Numbered from the stretch's first letter, positions 15,920 through 25,740 are shown. The stretch is DNA of 47,577 nt from an uncultured Oscillospiraceae bacterium (GCA_944383165.1 CALWON010000008.1:1-47577); one strand, 5' to 3'. Notes: a model not told the origin generated them from the letters alone. Made by a program: numbers and translations.

Positions 15920-17002
15920 ATGACTACTACTTGGAAAAGATTAACAGCAACCCTGATTTGTGGCACTATGGTTGCAGGGCTGGCAGCTTGTAGCGGCGGT
16001 ACTACAAGTGCAGGAAGTACCAGCAGCACTGGTAGCACCACCAGTACCACATCTGAGAGTACTGGCAGCACCGGTGAAGTGATTGAGTTACAGATTGGGT
16101 TTGAAAACTCCATTTCTGAGCCACTTGGGCAGGGCATAGAGAAGTGGGCAGAACTGCTGGATGAAGTTTCTGGCGGAACCATGAAAATCACCCCCTATCC
16201 TGACAGCCAACTGGGCAGCAAGAATGAGTTAATTGACTCTATGTTGCTGGGTGAGCCTGTGTGTACTTTGGCAGATGGTGCATTCTATGCAGACTATGGT
16301 GTACCTGATTTTGGTATTGTGTTTGCCCCATTCCTGTTTGATAACTGGGATGAGTGCTGGACTCTGATTGAGTCTGACTGGTATGCCGATCAATCTGCTC
16401 AACTGGAGAGCAAGGGTCTGAAGATTCTGTCCTCCAACTGGATGTATGGTGCCCGTCATACCCTGACTAATACACCGGTCAACACTGTGGATGACTTGGC
16501 AGGTCTGAAAATCCGTGTACCAAACAACCAGATTCAATCCTATGGTTTTGATGTGCTGGGTGCTGTGTCCACTGGTATGGATTTGGGTGATGTGTACTCT
16601 GCCCTTCAGACAAAAACCATTGATGGCGCAGAAAATCCTCTGGCTACCCTGTACGGACGTAAGCTCCACGAGGTTGCAAAGTATCTGATTTTGGATGGTC
16701 ATGTGCTCAACTTTACCACTTGGGTTTGCTCTGCTGATTGGTTCAACTCTTTGACCGAGGAGCAGCAGAACTGGCTCATTGAGACTGGTGAAGAAGCAGG
16801 CTTCTATAATAACACAGTCCTTGAGGAGCAGGAAGCAAATTATTTGCAGATGATGAAGGATGAGGGTGTCACAGTTGTGGAGCCTACTGAGGAAGTCATG
16901 GAAGGATTCCGCACAAAGGCTCAGGCTTTCTATGAGATGGGCAGCACCTTTGGTTGGAGCGACGGTCTGTACGAGACGGTCTGTGAGGCTATGGGCAAGT
17001 AA
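15920..17002 (+). CDS. dctP: TRAP transporter substrate-binding lipoprotein (DctP family)
   Basis: 360 residues from the ATG at 15920 with GAGAGG upstream. A signal peptide ends in the lipobox LAAC, followed by a linker of about 25 Gly, Ser and Thr residues. The DctP fold follows: GFENSISEPLGQGIEKWAEL, YPDSQLGSKNELIDSMLLG, and the segment GLKIRVPNN whose Arg binds the substrate carboxylate in this family. It delivers a carboxylated solute to DctQM. The operon points to a hexuronate or hexonate as the cargo. As the most abundant TRAP component it is followed by a stable hairpin that may protect its message. Confidence 0.92.
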   Translation: MTTTWKRLTATLICGTMVAGLAACSGGTTSAGSTSSTGSTTSTTSESTGSTGEVIELQIGFENSISEPLGQGIEKWAELLDEVSGGTMKITPYPDSQLGSKNELIDSMLLGEPVCTLADGAFYADYGVPDFGIVFAPFLFDNWDECWTLIESDWYADQSAQLESKGLKILSSNWMYGARHTLTNTPVNTVDDLAGLKIRVPNNQIQSYGFDVLGAVSTGMDLGDVYSALQTKTIDGAENPLATLYGRKLHEVAKYLILDGHVLNFTTWVCSADWFNSLTEEQQNWLIETGEEAGFYNNTVLEEQEANYLQMMKDEGVTVVEPTEEVMEGFRTKAQAFYEMGSTFGWSDGLYETVCEAMGK

Positions 17003-17042
17003 GCCGTTACAGTGTACGATTGCGCCAAATTAGATTGATAGA

Positions 17043-17078
17043 ATCACGACCGGTGACAGCTTTGTTACTGGTCGTGAT
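17043..17078 (+). other. Intergenic hairpin between dctP and dctQ
   Basis: A 15-bp stem with two G-U pairs joins 17043-17057 to 17064-17078 with a 6-base loop. There is no U tract, so it is more likely an RNA-stabilising or processing element than a terminator. Confidence 0.65.
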
Positions 17079-17098
17079 GTGCAAAAGGAGGAAATCTC

Positions 17099-17599
17099 AT
17101 GAAGCAGGACAACAAGCTCAAAGCAATCCTTGGAAATCTGGATGTTATTGTGGCGGCTGTTGTGTTGGCAATTTTGATTGTTCTGACCTTTGCAGGTGTG
17201 CCATTCCGCTATGTGTTTAACAAGCCCTTTACATGGTTGGAAGAAGTGCAGCTTGCCTGTATGGTTTGGATTGTATTTGCTGCGGCTGGTGCTGCATTTC
17301 GTGCAGGAAATCAGGTTGCCATTGAAATGGTGGTTGATATGCTGCCAAAGAAGATGCAGAAGATGGTAGAAATTTTTATTTCTGTTGTAGTGGTTGCTGT
17401 ACTTGGCTATCTGATGTATCAGAGTTTTGGTTATCTGGAGATTTTTATTCGTAGTGGTCGCTCTACCCCTATGTTGAAAATTCCATATGTAGTGATTTAT
17501 GGTATTGCACCAGTTTCCTATGTACTGATGGTGATTAGCTATTTCTACGCTCTGGTGACGGGTGTTAAGTCTGAAGCAAAGGAGGCAATGGAAGAATGA
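17099..17599 (+). CDS. dctQ: TRAP transporter small permease (DctQ)
   Basis: 166 residues with four hydrophobic segments. The family landmark is present around FRYVFNKPFTWLEEVQLACMVWIVFAAAG. It forms the membrane complex with DctM in sodium-driven uptake. GGAGG lies 7 bases before the ATG, and the stop overlaps the dctM start in ATGA, so translation of the two permease subunits is coupled. Confidence 0.9.
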   Translation: MKQDNKLKAILGNLDVIVAAVVLAILIVLTFAGVPFRYVFNKPFTWLEEVQLACMVWIVFAAAGAAFRAGNQVAIEMVVDMLPKKMQKMVEIFISVVVVAVLGYLMYQSFGYLEIFIRSGRSTPMLKIPYVVIYGIAPVSYVLMVISYFYALVTGVKSEAKEAMEE

Positions 17600-18880
17600 A
17601 TGAAGTATTGGCGTTGGCATCCATTGTGATGCTCCTGTTGCTGTTTTTGAAAGTACCTGTATTTATTTCTGTGCTAGGTGGTGCAGCAGTTTATTTCCTG
17701 CTGAACCCCAATGTGAATCCTGTGGTATTTGCCCAGCAATCCATAGTTGGCGTAGAGAGCATCTCTCTGTTGGCGATCCCGTTCTTTGTATGTGCTGGTA
17801 TTATGATGAATTACACCGGTGTGACAGCCCGTATCATGGATTTCTGTGAGGTGCTGACTGGTCGTATGTTTGGCGGTCTTGCACAGGTGAATGTGTTGCT
17901 GTCCACATTGATGGGCGGTCTGTCTGGCTCTAACTTGGCGGATGCTGCAATGGAAGCAAAGATGCTGGTACCTGAGATGGAGAAGAAGGGATTCTCTAAA
18001 GAGTTCTCCACTGTGGTGACTGCTGCATCTGCTATGATTACCCCTTTGATTCCTCCTGGAATCTCCATGATTCTCTATGGCTGTATTGCCAATGTGTCTA
18101 TCGGTGATTTGTTCCTGTCTGGTTTGACTGTGGGTGCCATGCTGTGTGTGACCATGATGCTTTTGGTGCGGTTTGTATCTAAAAAGCGTGGCTATGCACC
18201 CCTTCGCACCACTCCTGTCACTGGTCAAGAGTTTGCAAGAGCCATTAAGCCTGCTTTTACCCCTGCTGCTTCCCATTATTATCATTGGTGGTATCCGTAT
18301 TGGCGTGTTCACCGCAACAGAAGCAGGTGCTGTGGCAATTATCTATGCCATGCTGCTGGGTCTGATTTACCGTGAAATGCACTGGGCAGACCTGAAGCAG
18401 GGCTTTAAGGAAACTGTATGCACCACATCTTCTATCATGCTCATTGTGTCAGCTGCCAGTGTGTTCTCCTGGGTACTGACAAAGGAGCGGATTCCCCAGA
18501 TGCTGACTGAGTGGATTGTAGCAACCATTGACAACAAGTATGTGTTCCTGCTGATTGTGAATATTTTCCTGTTGATTGTTGGTATGTTCATTGAAGGGAA
18601 CGCCTCTATGATTATTCTGGTGCCTCTGCTGCATCCCATTGCAAAAGAGTATGGCATCAATGAAATCCAGTTTGCCATGACTTACATCTTTAACAATGCC
18701 ATTGGTGCATTGTCTCCCCCTATGGGAACCTTGATGTTTGTCACCTGTGGTATCACTGGTTGTAAGACTGGTAAGTTCATTCGGGAGGCTGTCCCATTCT
18801 ATCTGTTGCTGGTGGTCAACCTGCTGCTTATTACATATGTACCTGTGTTCTCCACTGGTATTTTGACTCTGTTCGGTTGA
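17596..18880 (+). pseudogene. dctM: TRAP transporter large permease (DctM), single frameshift
   Basis: The reading frame from 17596 is typical DctM (GGAAVYFLLN, ANLADAA-like SGSNLADAAMEAKMLVPEM, ITPLIPPGI) until about 18255. There it turns into nonsense and stops at 18375. The correct sequence resumes one frame on (LLPIIIIGGIRIGVFTATEAGAVAI) and runs to 18880. Removing one T from TTTT at 18255-18258 gives AIKPALPLLLPIIII, a normal DctM sequence of about 427 residues. This is either a real +1 mutation that disables the channel subunit, a slippage site, or a sequencing error. All other conserved regions are intact, so any inactivation would be recent. Confidence 0.85.
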
Positions 18881-18893
18881 TGGTATCGGTTTG

Positions 18894-18920
18894 AGTACGG
18901 TGGACTGGTTCCACCGTACT
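18894..18920 (+). other. Intergenic hairpin between dctM and uxaB
   Basis: An 11-bp perfect stem pairs 18894-18904 with 18910-18920 around a 5-base loop. It is followed by TGTGTATGAA, not a U tract, so complete termination is unlikely. Confidence 0.6.
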
Positions 18921-18948
18921 TGTGTATGAAAAATTTGAGGTGAATGTG

Positions 18949-20438
18949 ATGGAAAAGCTCAACTATGAAGTGCTGAAAAAGTCCGGTTATGAGGGCTATA
19001 TTCTGGAGAACGCACCAGAAAAGATTTTGCAGTTTGGTGAGGGTAATTTTCTGCGTGCGTTTGTAGACTACTGGTTTGATGTATCCAACGAAAAAGCAGG
19101 GTTCAATGGAAAGGCTGTGCTGGTGCAGCCCATTGCCCCCGGTCTTGCGAAACTGATTAACGAGCAGGAGGGACTATACACCCTGTATCTGCGTGGTCGT
19201 GAGAACGGGGAAAAGGTAGACCGTAAGAGAGTGATTTCCTCTGTCAGCCGCTGTCTGAATCCCTATGAGAAGGCAGATTATGACGCTATGATGGAAGTGG
19301 CTGTATCTGACGATTTGGAGTACATTGTATCCAATACCACAGAGGCAGGCATCGTCTATGACCCAGCCTGTCAAAAGGATGACTGTCCCCCTTCCTCTTT
19401 CCCTGCAAAGCTGACTCAGGTGCTGTATCAGCGTTGGAAGGCAGGAAAGAAACCTGTTGTGATTCTCTCCTGTGAGCTGATTGACAACAACGGCAAGGAA
19501 TTGGAAAAGTGTGTGGGACAGTACATTGATCAGTGGGCACTGGAGACAGAATTCAAGGCATGGTGTGCAACTTGTACCTTCTGTTCCACTCTGGTGGACC
19601 GCATTGTACCCGGTCGGATCAAGGATGCTGAGGAAGTGAAGCGTCTGGAGGAAGCCAATGGCTACCACGATGAACTGATTGACGTGGGCGAAGTGTTCGG
19701 TGTGTGGAACATTGAAGGACCAGAATGGCTGCAAGAGCAGCTTCCCTTCCAGAAGGCAGGGGTCAACTGTATTGTAGTTCCCGATGTAACCCCATACAAA
19801 AAGCGTAAATGCGCATTCTCAACGGCGCACACACTGGTTTTGTACTGGGTGCTTATCTGGCAGGGTTTGACATTGTCCGTGACTGTATGCAGGATGAGAC
19901 GGTATGTGGATTTATGAACAAAATGCTCCATAAGGAGGTCATTCCCACCCTACCTCTGGACAAGCAGGATTTGGAGCAGTTTGCCAGTGCAGTGGAGGAC
20001 CGCTTCAATAACCCATTTATCGACCATGAGCTGATGAGCATTTCCCTCAACTCCACATCCAAATGGAAGGCACGCAATATGCCCAGCTTTTTGGAGTACA
20101 TTGAGAAAGAGGGCAAGCTGCCCACTTGCCTGACCATGAGTTTGGCAGCTTATATTGCATTCTATTCCAATGATATTCAGGAGTTGACCGACGCCGGTCT
20201 GGTGTGCCGCCGTGCCAAGGGCAACACCTACACAGTCAGTGACGACCGCTGGGCACTGGAGTTCTATTGGAAACACAGGAATGACAGTGCAGAAGCACTG
20301 GTACATGCTGTTCTCACCAATGAGCAGATGTGGGATCAGGATTTGACCCAGATTTCTGGTCTGGAAACTGCTGTACTGGCAAACCTGAACACCATTCGTA
20401 CAGAAGGCGCAAAGGCTGCATACGCATCCTGCCTGTAA
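18949..20438 (+). pseudogene. uxaB: Tagaturonate reductase / altronate oxidoreductase, single frameshift
   Basis: About 496 residues when read through, close to the E. coli UxaB length. The N-terminal NAD-binding start QFGEGNFLRAFVDYW and the block SNTTEAGI mark the mannitol dehydrogenase/UxaB family. The frame breaks at AAA (19807-19809) just after PYKKRK and would end at 19917. The rest resumes in another frame as MRILNGAHTGFVLGAYLAG to 20438. Adding one A restores the family sequence KKRKMRILNGAHT. The intact enzyme would reduce D-tagaturonate to D-altronate. I use the ATG at 18949 for its GAGGTG site. As in dctM, the lesion is one base in a short homopolymer. Confidence 0.87.
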
Positions 20439-20447
20439 CAATCAAAA

Positions 20448-20480
20448 ACGGGTCTGCACCCATGGGGTTGGCAGACCCGT
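20448..20480 (+). other. Intergenic hairpin between uxaB and uxaA
   Basis: A 10-bp GC-rich perfect stem pairs 20448-20457 with 20471-20480. The following CCCCATTTTG is only a weak U tract. It may trim or partly terminate the message before uxaA. Confidence 0.6.
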
Positions 20481-20516
20481 CCCCATTTTGTCACAAAAAG
20501 AAAAGGAGATTGTCCT

Positions 20517-21989
20517 ATGCCTGAATTGATTCATATTCACCCCAAGGATAATGTAGCAGTTGCCCTGAAGCCTATCCCTGCTGGGACTGTGTTTGAGGGT
20601 GTGGCTGCAAAAGTGGACATTCCACAGGGGCATAAAATGGCACTGTCACCCATTGGAGCAGGAGAGCAGGTCATAAAATATGGTTTTTCCATTGGTCACG
20701 CCACAGAACCCATTGAAGCGGGCGCATGGGTACATACCCATAACATGAAAACCAATCTGTCGGGAGAAATTGACTATACCTATAACCCTTCGCTACAGTT
20801 TCCCACCCATGTGGAGACTGCCACTTTTCAGGGGTATCGCCGCAGAGATGGCAAGGTTGGTATCCGCAATGAAATTTGGATTTTGCCCACAGTAGGCTGT
20901 GTGAATGATGTGGCAAAAGCATTAGTACAGGAGAACAAGGATTTGGTGTCCGGTTCCATTGATGGACTGTATACCTTTCCCCATCCCTTTGGCTGTTCCC
21001 AGACAGGGGAGGACCATGCACAGACCAGAAAATTACTGGCTGCACTGGCACAGCATCCCAATGCTGGTGCGGTGCTGGTGCTGTGTCTGGGCTGCGAAAA
21101 CCTGACTTTGGACCAGTTTAAGGCAGAACTGGGCAACTATGATGAAGAACGAGTGAAATTTCTGGTGTGTCAGGAGGTAGAGGATGAACTGGAAGCAGGA
21201 CGAAAGATGCTGGAACAGTGCGCCAGTTATGCCGGGCAGTTCAAGCGTGAGGCAATTCCGGCTTCTGAGCTGGTAGTTGGTATGAAATGCGGCGGTTCTG
21301 ATGGGCTGTCTGGTATCACTGCCAATCCCACAGTGGGACGTTTTTCTGATTTGCTGGTGGCACAGGGGGGCTCAACTGTGCTGACAGAAGTGCCGGAAAT
21401 GTTTGGTGCAGAAGGATTTTTGATGGACCGCTGTGTGAATGAGACAGTATTTCAGAAAGCGGTTGCCATGATTAACGGCTTTAAGGAGTATTTCATCCGC
21501 CACAATGAGGTGGTGTATGAAAATCCAAGCCCTGGAAATAAGGCAGGCGGCATTACCACGCTGGAAGATAAGTCCTGTGGTTGTGTGCAAAAAGGCGGCT
21601 CTGCGCCCATTATGGATGTGATTGGCTATGGGGAGCAAGTGACAACCAAGGGGCTGAATATGCTCTATGGACCTGGAAACGATTTGGTGTCCTCTACAGC
21701 CTTGACGGCTGCTGGTGCCCATCTGATTCTGTTTACCACAGGACGTGGTACTCCATTTGGTGCACCTGCACCCACCATGAAAATTTCCAGTAATACACCA
21801 CTGGCAACGAAAAAATCCGGCTGGATTGATTTCAATGCTGGTGTGGTAGCAGATGGTACAAGGACACTGAATGAAGCTGCACAGGATTTGATGGCATTGG
21901 TGCTGGAAGTGGCTTCTGGAAAACAGACCAAGACCGAAGAAAAGGGATTTCGTGAAATTTCCATTTTCAAAGGTGGCGTAACACTGTAA
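20517..21989 (+). CDS. uxaA: Altronate dehydratase
   Basis: 490 residues, the normal UxaA length. The N-terminal SAF domain (about 1-90) contains VALKPIPAGT and GAWVHTHNMKTNLSG. The large dehydratase domain follows with GYRRRDGKVGIRNEIWILPTVGC, the cysteine segment PFGCSQTGEDHAQTRKLL, VLCLGCENL, VGMKCGGSDGLSGITANP and CGCVQKGG. It converts D-altronate to 2-keto-3-deoxy-D-gluconate. It is intact, unlike the two genes upstream, and is the last gene of the operon; KDG kinase and aldolase are not nearby. AAAGGAG precedes the ATG. Confidence 0.93.
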   Translation: MPELIHIHPKDNVAVALKPIPAGTVFEGVAAKVDIPQGHKMALSPIGAGEQVIKYGFSIGHATEPIEAGAWVHTHNMKTNLSGEIDYTYNPSLQFPTHVETATFQGYRRRDGKVGIRNEIWILPTVGCVNDVAKALVQENKDLVSGSIDGLYTFPHPFGCSQTGEDHAQTRKLLAALAQHPNAGAVLVLCLGCENLTLDQFKAELGNYDEERVKFLVCQEVEDELEAGRKMLEQCASYAGQFKREAIPASELVVGMKCGGSDGLSGITANPTVGRFSDLLVAQGGSTVLTEVPEMFGAEGFLMDRCVNETVFQKAVAMINGFKEYFIRHNEVVYENPSPGNKAGGITTLEDKSCGCVQKGGSAPIMDVIGYGEQVTTKGLNMLYGPGNDLVSSTALTAAGAHLILFTTGRGTPFGAPAPTMKISSNTPLATKKSGWIDFNAGVVADGTRTLNEAAQDLMALVLEVASGKQTKTEEKGFREISIFKGGVTL

Positions 21990-22014
21990 AGAGCTAAGAG
22001 CAATATAAATACAG

Positions 22015-22074
22015 AACATCCCAACAGGAAGTAGGCATAAGATGCTTCCCGGTGGGATGTTTTGTTTGTTTTTA
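22015..22074 (+). terminator. Terminator of the sugar-acid operon
   Basis: A two-part stem, 22015-22023 with 22053-22061 and an inner GGAAG/CTTCC, is followed by a T-rich run TTTTGTTTGTTTTTA. Confidence 0.85.
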
Positions 22075-22441
22075 TTTATGTGTAAGATTTTATATAGGCA
22101 AATAAAATTTGAAAATAATATAGGTTTTATGGGAAAAATCTAAAAATAGATGAAAAAAACATAAAAAATGTTTTATAAATAAAAATATAGAAAGCGTTGT
22201 TGGATAAGGGCATAACCATTTAAATGATAGATTTGAAATTTATGAAAGGATGGTTTCTTATTTTTTTGAGAAAATGGCCGATGTAGATTGGGATGGGTGT
22301 TTCCATAGATGGGTATGGCAACATGGACCCTTTTTGTATGAGGTGTCTTTGTACATATCAGGGAAACGGTCTATAGCGACCAACAGACTGGATGTGCATA
22401 GGGACAGTTGTGGTCGATGTATCAGAAAGGAGAAATGGAAC
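22075..22441 (+). other. AT-rich upstream region and leader of the chemotaxis receptor gene
   Basis: 367 bases without a convincing gene. The first 170 are very AT-rich. A possible SigD-like promoter lies at 22180-22207 (TAAA, 16 bases, TTGGATAA; only partly consensus), which would suit a chemotaxis gene. The reading frame is open upstream of the receptor start from 22250, but the extra 64 residues look non-coding. Within 22300-22345 two short stems compete (CCATA/TATGG and GGGT/ACCC, the latter followed by TTTTTG). I saw no known riboswitch core. Confidence 0.35.
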
Positions 22442-24658
22442 ATGAAGAAAATGAAGCTGGCAACGAAACTCTCGATTATGCTAGGCAGTATCCTAGCGAT
22501 CATTTTGATCATTTTGGTGGTGAGTACTTCCATCATGACCAGTGCTGCAATCAGGCAGGGCGTTTCAGGGGAGCTTTCTGCCATTGCGGATTCCAATGCA
22601 GCACAGATCCAAAATTTCTTTCAGGAAGCGGACTTTGCAGCCACAAGCCTGAATAATTATCTGGAGACAGCGTATGAGAGAGGACAGGAACACCCAGCAG
22701 ACAATGTCCCCTCTACTGACCCTGTTGTGGCAGCAATGTGCCAAAGTGTGATATATAACGCAACCCTTTCTTCCATTGGCTATGATGTTGAAAACTTTAT
22801 GGTAGAGACTGCCCGCAACACAGTCAAAAACAATGCTGTGATTGCAGGTATAGGCGTGATGTTTGAACCATATCAGTTTGAGTCCTCTATTAAGGATTAT
22901 GCATTCTATATTTCAAAAAACAATGTAGATGAACAGGTTCAGCCATTTGGGACCTATGAGGAATACTCTATGGAACCTTGGTATGCTGATGCAATCAAGG
23001 CAAAAAAACAGGTTGTGTCAGAGCCTTATGAGTACGATGGGATGTTGATCCTTTCCTACGCCAATCCCCTGGTGATCAATGGGGTAGTCCAGGGGGTTGT
23101 TGTTGCAGATATTGACATCAGTGCATTTAATGATCTGAGTAGTTCCAATGAAAAATACCCTACTATGTGGAGTAATATTTACAGCGATGAGGGCAATATC
23201 ATTTGGGGCAGTATCAGTTTGGATGATGTGGGGAGAAATGTGGCTGACTTTACCCCCAATCAAAAGGAATTACAGCAAATTCAAAATGGGATGAGTAGCG
23301 GAACTTCCTTCAATGTTCAAAAGGTTCGAGAAGATGGGTCCAAAACCTATTGCTATTATAGCCCCATTCAAGTTGGTGATAATGTCTGGTGGTCAATGAT
23401 AGGTGTCTATGCTTCTGATGCGGATACAATGCAGACACAGACCTTGATTGCTCTTGTGGTTTGCGCTGTGATTGCCCTACTGCTGGTGATTGTGGAAACC
23501 ATTGTTTTGATTCAGCGTATGCTAAAGCCCATCCAGGAGATTGCCTATGCTGCGGATGAAATTGTGGGCGGTAATCTTGATATTGAGATTAACCTGAACT
23601 CAGAGGACGAAATTGGGAAACTGGCTCACGCATTCCGGACCATGGCACACAATTTACGGGAAATTATTTTAGATATTGACTATGTACTGGGAGAAATGGC
23701 AGGGGGCAATTTCCAAGTACATACACGGGCAGAAAAGAGTTATATTGGGGCCTATCAAAATGTCCTGGTGTCCATGCGTAAAATCAACCGGTCTTTGAGC
23801 AGTACATTAAGCGAAATTAACAGTGCAGCAGATCTGGTATCTTCTGGATCAGAGCAGGTATCCAGTGGGGCACAGGCATTGAGCCAGGGGGCCACAGAGC
23901 AGGCAAGTTCCGTGGAGGAGCTGTCTGCTACCATACAGGAGATTTCTGGCAAGGTGAATGTCAGTGCCCAGCAGACAAAGACAGCCAATGATCAGACCAG
24001 ACATGCAGGTCAGAGACTTTCTGAGAGTCAGGAAAAGATGATGCAGCTTGTAGAGGCAATGGAGGAAATTAAGGAGACATCCAGCCAGATTCAAGGCATT
24101 ATCAAAACCATTGATGACATTGCGTTCCAGACCAACATCCTGGCACTGAATGCAGCGGTAGAGGCAGCCAGGGCAGGCACAGCAGGAAAGGGATTTGCGG
24201 TTGTGGCAGATGAAGTGCGTAATCTGGCTGGAAAATCTGCGGAGGCGTCCAAGAATACACAGGAACTGATCTTGCGGTCCATCGCTGCGGTGGATAAGGG
24301 CAGTGCATTGGCAGTGGATACAGCTGAGGTACTGAAAGATACAGCAGAACAGGCAAGCAAGGTGGTATCTGCTATCACAGAGATTACAGAAGTCTCTATG
24401 GAGCAGGCTAAGGAGATTATGCAGGTGACAGAGGGACTGGACCAGATTTCTGCTGTGGTTCAAAACAACTCCGCCACCGCAGAAGAGAGCGCAGCAGCCA
24501 GCGAAGAGCTGTCCAGCCAGGCCAACGTGCTGAAATCCCTGGTGGGCAAGTTTAAAATTGCTGGAGAGAGAGAAACCTATACTGCACAGCCTGAGCCTAG
24601 CTATGATACATATGAAATGGGCGCAGATGTAGAAGTAGGTTCCGGAGAAAAATATTAA
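22442..24658 (+). CDS. Methyl-accepting chemotaxis protein with Cache-type sensor
   Basis: 738 residues from the ATG at 22442 (AAAGGAG 9 bases upstream). A first membrane segment (about 10-32) is followed by a 300-residue extracytoplasmic double-Cache-like sensor with [36 protein letters not shown] split around conserved Trp and Tyr. A second membrane segment (about 333-358) and HAMP follow. The signalling domain has its hairpin tip near 558-600 ([20 protein letters not shown] and [15 protein letters not shown]). It would report a small extracellular ligand to CheA/CheW. It sits directly after the sugar-acid operon, but that alone does not identify its ligand. No C-terminal tethering pentapeptide is obvious. 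Confidence 0.92.
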   Translation: MKKMKLATKLSIMLGSILAIILIILVVSTSIMTSAAIRQGVSGELSAIADSNAAQIQNFFQEADFAATSLNNYLETAYERGQEHPADNVPSTDPVVAAMCQSVIYNATLSSIGYDVENFMVETARNTVKNNAVIAGIGVMFEPYQFESSIKDYAFYISKNNVDEQVQPFGTYEEYSMEPWYADAIKAKKQVVSEPYEYDGMLILSYANPLVINGVVQGVVVADIDISAFNDLSSSNEKYPTMWSNIYSDEGNIIWGSISLDDVGRNVADFTPNQKELQQIQNGMSSGTSFNVQKVREDGSKTYCYYSPIQVGDNVWWSMIGVYASDADTMQTQTLIALVVCAVIALLLVIVETIVLIQRMLKPIQEIAYAADEIVGGNLDIEINLNSEDEIGKLAHAFRTMAHNLREIILDIDYVLGEMAGGNFQVHTRAEKSYIGAYQNVLVSMRKINRSLSSTLSEINSAADLVSSGSEQVSSGAQALSQGATEQASSVEELSATIQEISGKVNVSAQQTKTANDQTRHAGQRLSESQEKMMQLVEAMEEIKETSSQIQGIIKTIDDIAFQTNILALNAAVEAARAGTAGKGFAVVADEVRNLAGKSAEASKNTQELILRSIAAVDKGSALAVDTAEVLKDTAEQASKVVSAITEITEVSMEQAKEIMQVTEGLDQISAVVQNNSATAEESAAASEELSSQANVLKSLVGKFKIAGERETYTAQPEPSYDTYEMGADVEVGSGEKY

Positions 24659-24694
24659 AGAAGCAGGCCTGCCTTTTTGGCAGGGGATAAAACA

Positions 24695-24747
24695 ACAACC
24701 CAGACAGGGAAGGGGATAGAGCCCCCTTCCCGTCTGGGTTGTTTTTG
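24695..24747. terminator. Strong terminator after the chemotaxis receptor gene
   Basis: Complementary arms of about 20 bases (24695-24715 and 24722-24742, one bulge) end in GTTTTTG on the plus strand. It lies between convergent genes and probably serves both. Confidence 0.85.
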
Positions 24748-24766
24748 TAGGATTGGGTTTAGATGG

Positions 24767-25132
24767 TTAATGCCTGGTTTTCGTCTGTGGCTCTCTGGTG
24801 GCTAGAGCAAGCAGTTCCAGCTGTGTTTGGATGAGTGTTTCGATCAGATGGTGGTATTCTGGCGGTATATGGGATAACCGTTCAGACAGGTCTATGGTTC
24901 CTTCCGTCTGTTCCCACAGGAGGCGGTCGGCAGAGACCCCCAACACTTCGCAGATTTTCTTTATATTTGTCAAAGATACCCCTACAAAACCTAATTCAGC
25001 ATCAGCCAGAAAACGTGGTGAAATGCCAACTAATTCAGCTAAAGTTTCTCGACTCATACCAATCTTTTCTCTATAAAAACGAATATTATCACCAACTAAA
25101 ATGTTGATTTGCTTTTTTTCTTTTGCTCTCAA
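24767..25132 (-). CDS. XRE family helix-turn-helix regulator
   Basis: About 121 residues. The helix-turn-helix is at the N-terminus (DNIRFYREKIGMSRETLAEL, then VGISPRFLADAELG), followed by a helical tail ending near LIQTQLELLAL. The start is uncertain: no ATG fits. The TTG whose complement ends at 25132 has a GGGGGG run 6 bases upstream, while another TTG lies at 25150. It is divergent from the SLOG gene and may regulate it or itself. Its tail carries no metal or ligand motif I recognise. Confidence 0.8.
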   Translation of the reverse strand: MRAKEKKQINILVGDNIRFYREKIGMSRETLAELVGISPRFLADAELGFVGVSLTNIKKICEVLGVSADRLLWEQTEGTIDLSERLSHIPPEYHHLIETLIQTQLELLALATREPQTKTRH

Positions 25133-25188
25133 AGAGTACCCCCCCAGCAAATTACGTTTATTACTATCATTTTATATGTAGGTAATAA

Positions 25189-25217
25189 TAGACAAAATGG
25201 AGTATTAAAAGTATAAT
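25189..25217 (+). promoter_or_regulatory. Promoter for the SLOG protein gene
   Basis: TAGACA (25189-25194), 17-base spacer, TATAAT (25212-25217). The transcript would begin near 25224, after the in-frame ATG at 25222, which argues for the ATG at 25264 as the true start. Confidence 0.6.
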
Positions 25218-25263
25218 TAGAATGAGTAATAAACGAGAGATTATACTTCAAGGTGTTGATTCT

Positions 25264-25740
25264 ATGATTTGTAGAGAAAAAACAGTATGCTTTACAGGGC
25301 ACAGAGAATTGAGAGAACATACAGACACACTATTCCCAAAACTTTATGAGACGGTAGAACTGCTGATTCAGCGTGGTTATTGCTATTTTGGTACTGGTGG
25401 TGCAAGGGGATTTGATGCCCTTGCCGCAGAAGTTGTGCTTGCGTTGAAAGAGAAATACCCACATATCCATTTAATTCTTGTACTGCCATTTAAAATGCAG
25501 TATTCCTATGAACAGGGGTGGAGTATAGAAGATGTAATACAACATCAACAGCACAAAAAAAGAGCCTCCAAAGTGGTTTACACACAGGAGACATACAGTG
25601 CAGGGTGTTACTATAAGAGAAATCGGCATTTGGTTGATTTTTCTGGAATTTGTATCTGTTATCAGTACAAAAATACAGGTGGAACTGCTTATACCACAAA
25701 ATACGCAAGGGAGCAGGGCGTAAAAATCATTCAGATATAG
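25264..25740 (+). CDS. SLOG family protein (YspA/DUF1273-like)
   Basis: 158 residues from the ATG at 25264, preceded by AAGGTG; the frame opens at 25222 but the promoter lies too close. The fold signature is Rossmann-like: VCFTGHRELREH at the start, GTGGARGFDALAAEV near residue 40, LILVLPFK and the end block NTGGTAYTTKYAREQGV. SLOG proteins bind nucleotides or ADP-ribose-like ligands; members range from housekeeping proteins to parts of nucleotide-signalling defence systems. It is transcribed alone, opposite an XRE regulator. The specific role is unknown. Confidence 0.85.
   Translation: MICREKTVCFTGHRELREHTDTLFPKLYETVELLIQRGYCYFGTGGARGFDALAAEVVLALKEKYPHIHLILVLPFKMQYSYEQGWSIEDVIQHQQHKKRASKVVYTQETYSAGCYYKRNRHLVDFSGICICYQYKNTGGTAYTTKYAREQGVKIIQI

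Noticed and set aside
22250..22441. 64-residue N-terminal extension of the chemotaxis receptor
   Set aside because: The ATG at 22442 has a proper ribosome binding site and begins a typical basic-plus-membrane start; the extension is Trp/Cys/His-rich and looks non-coding.
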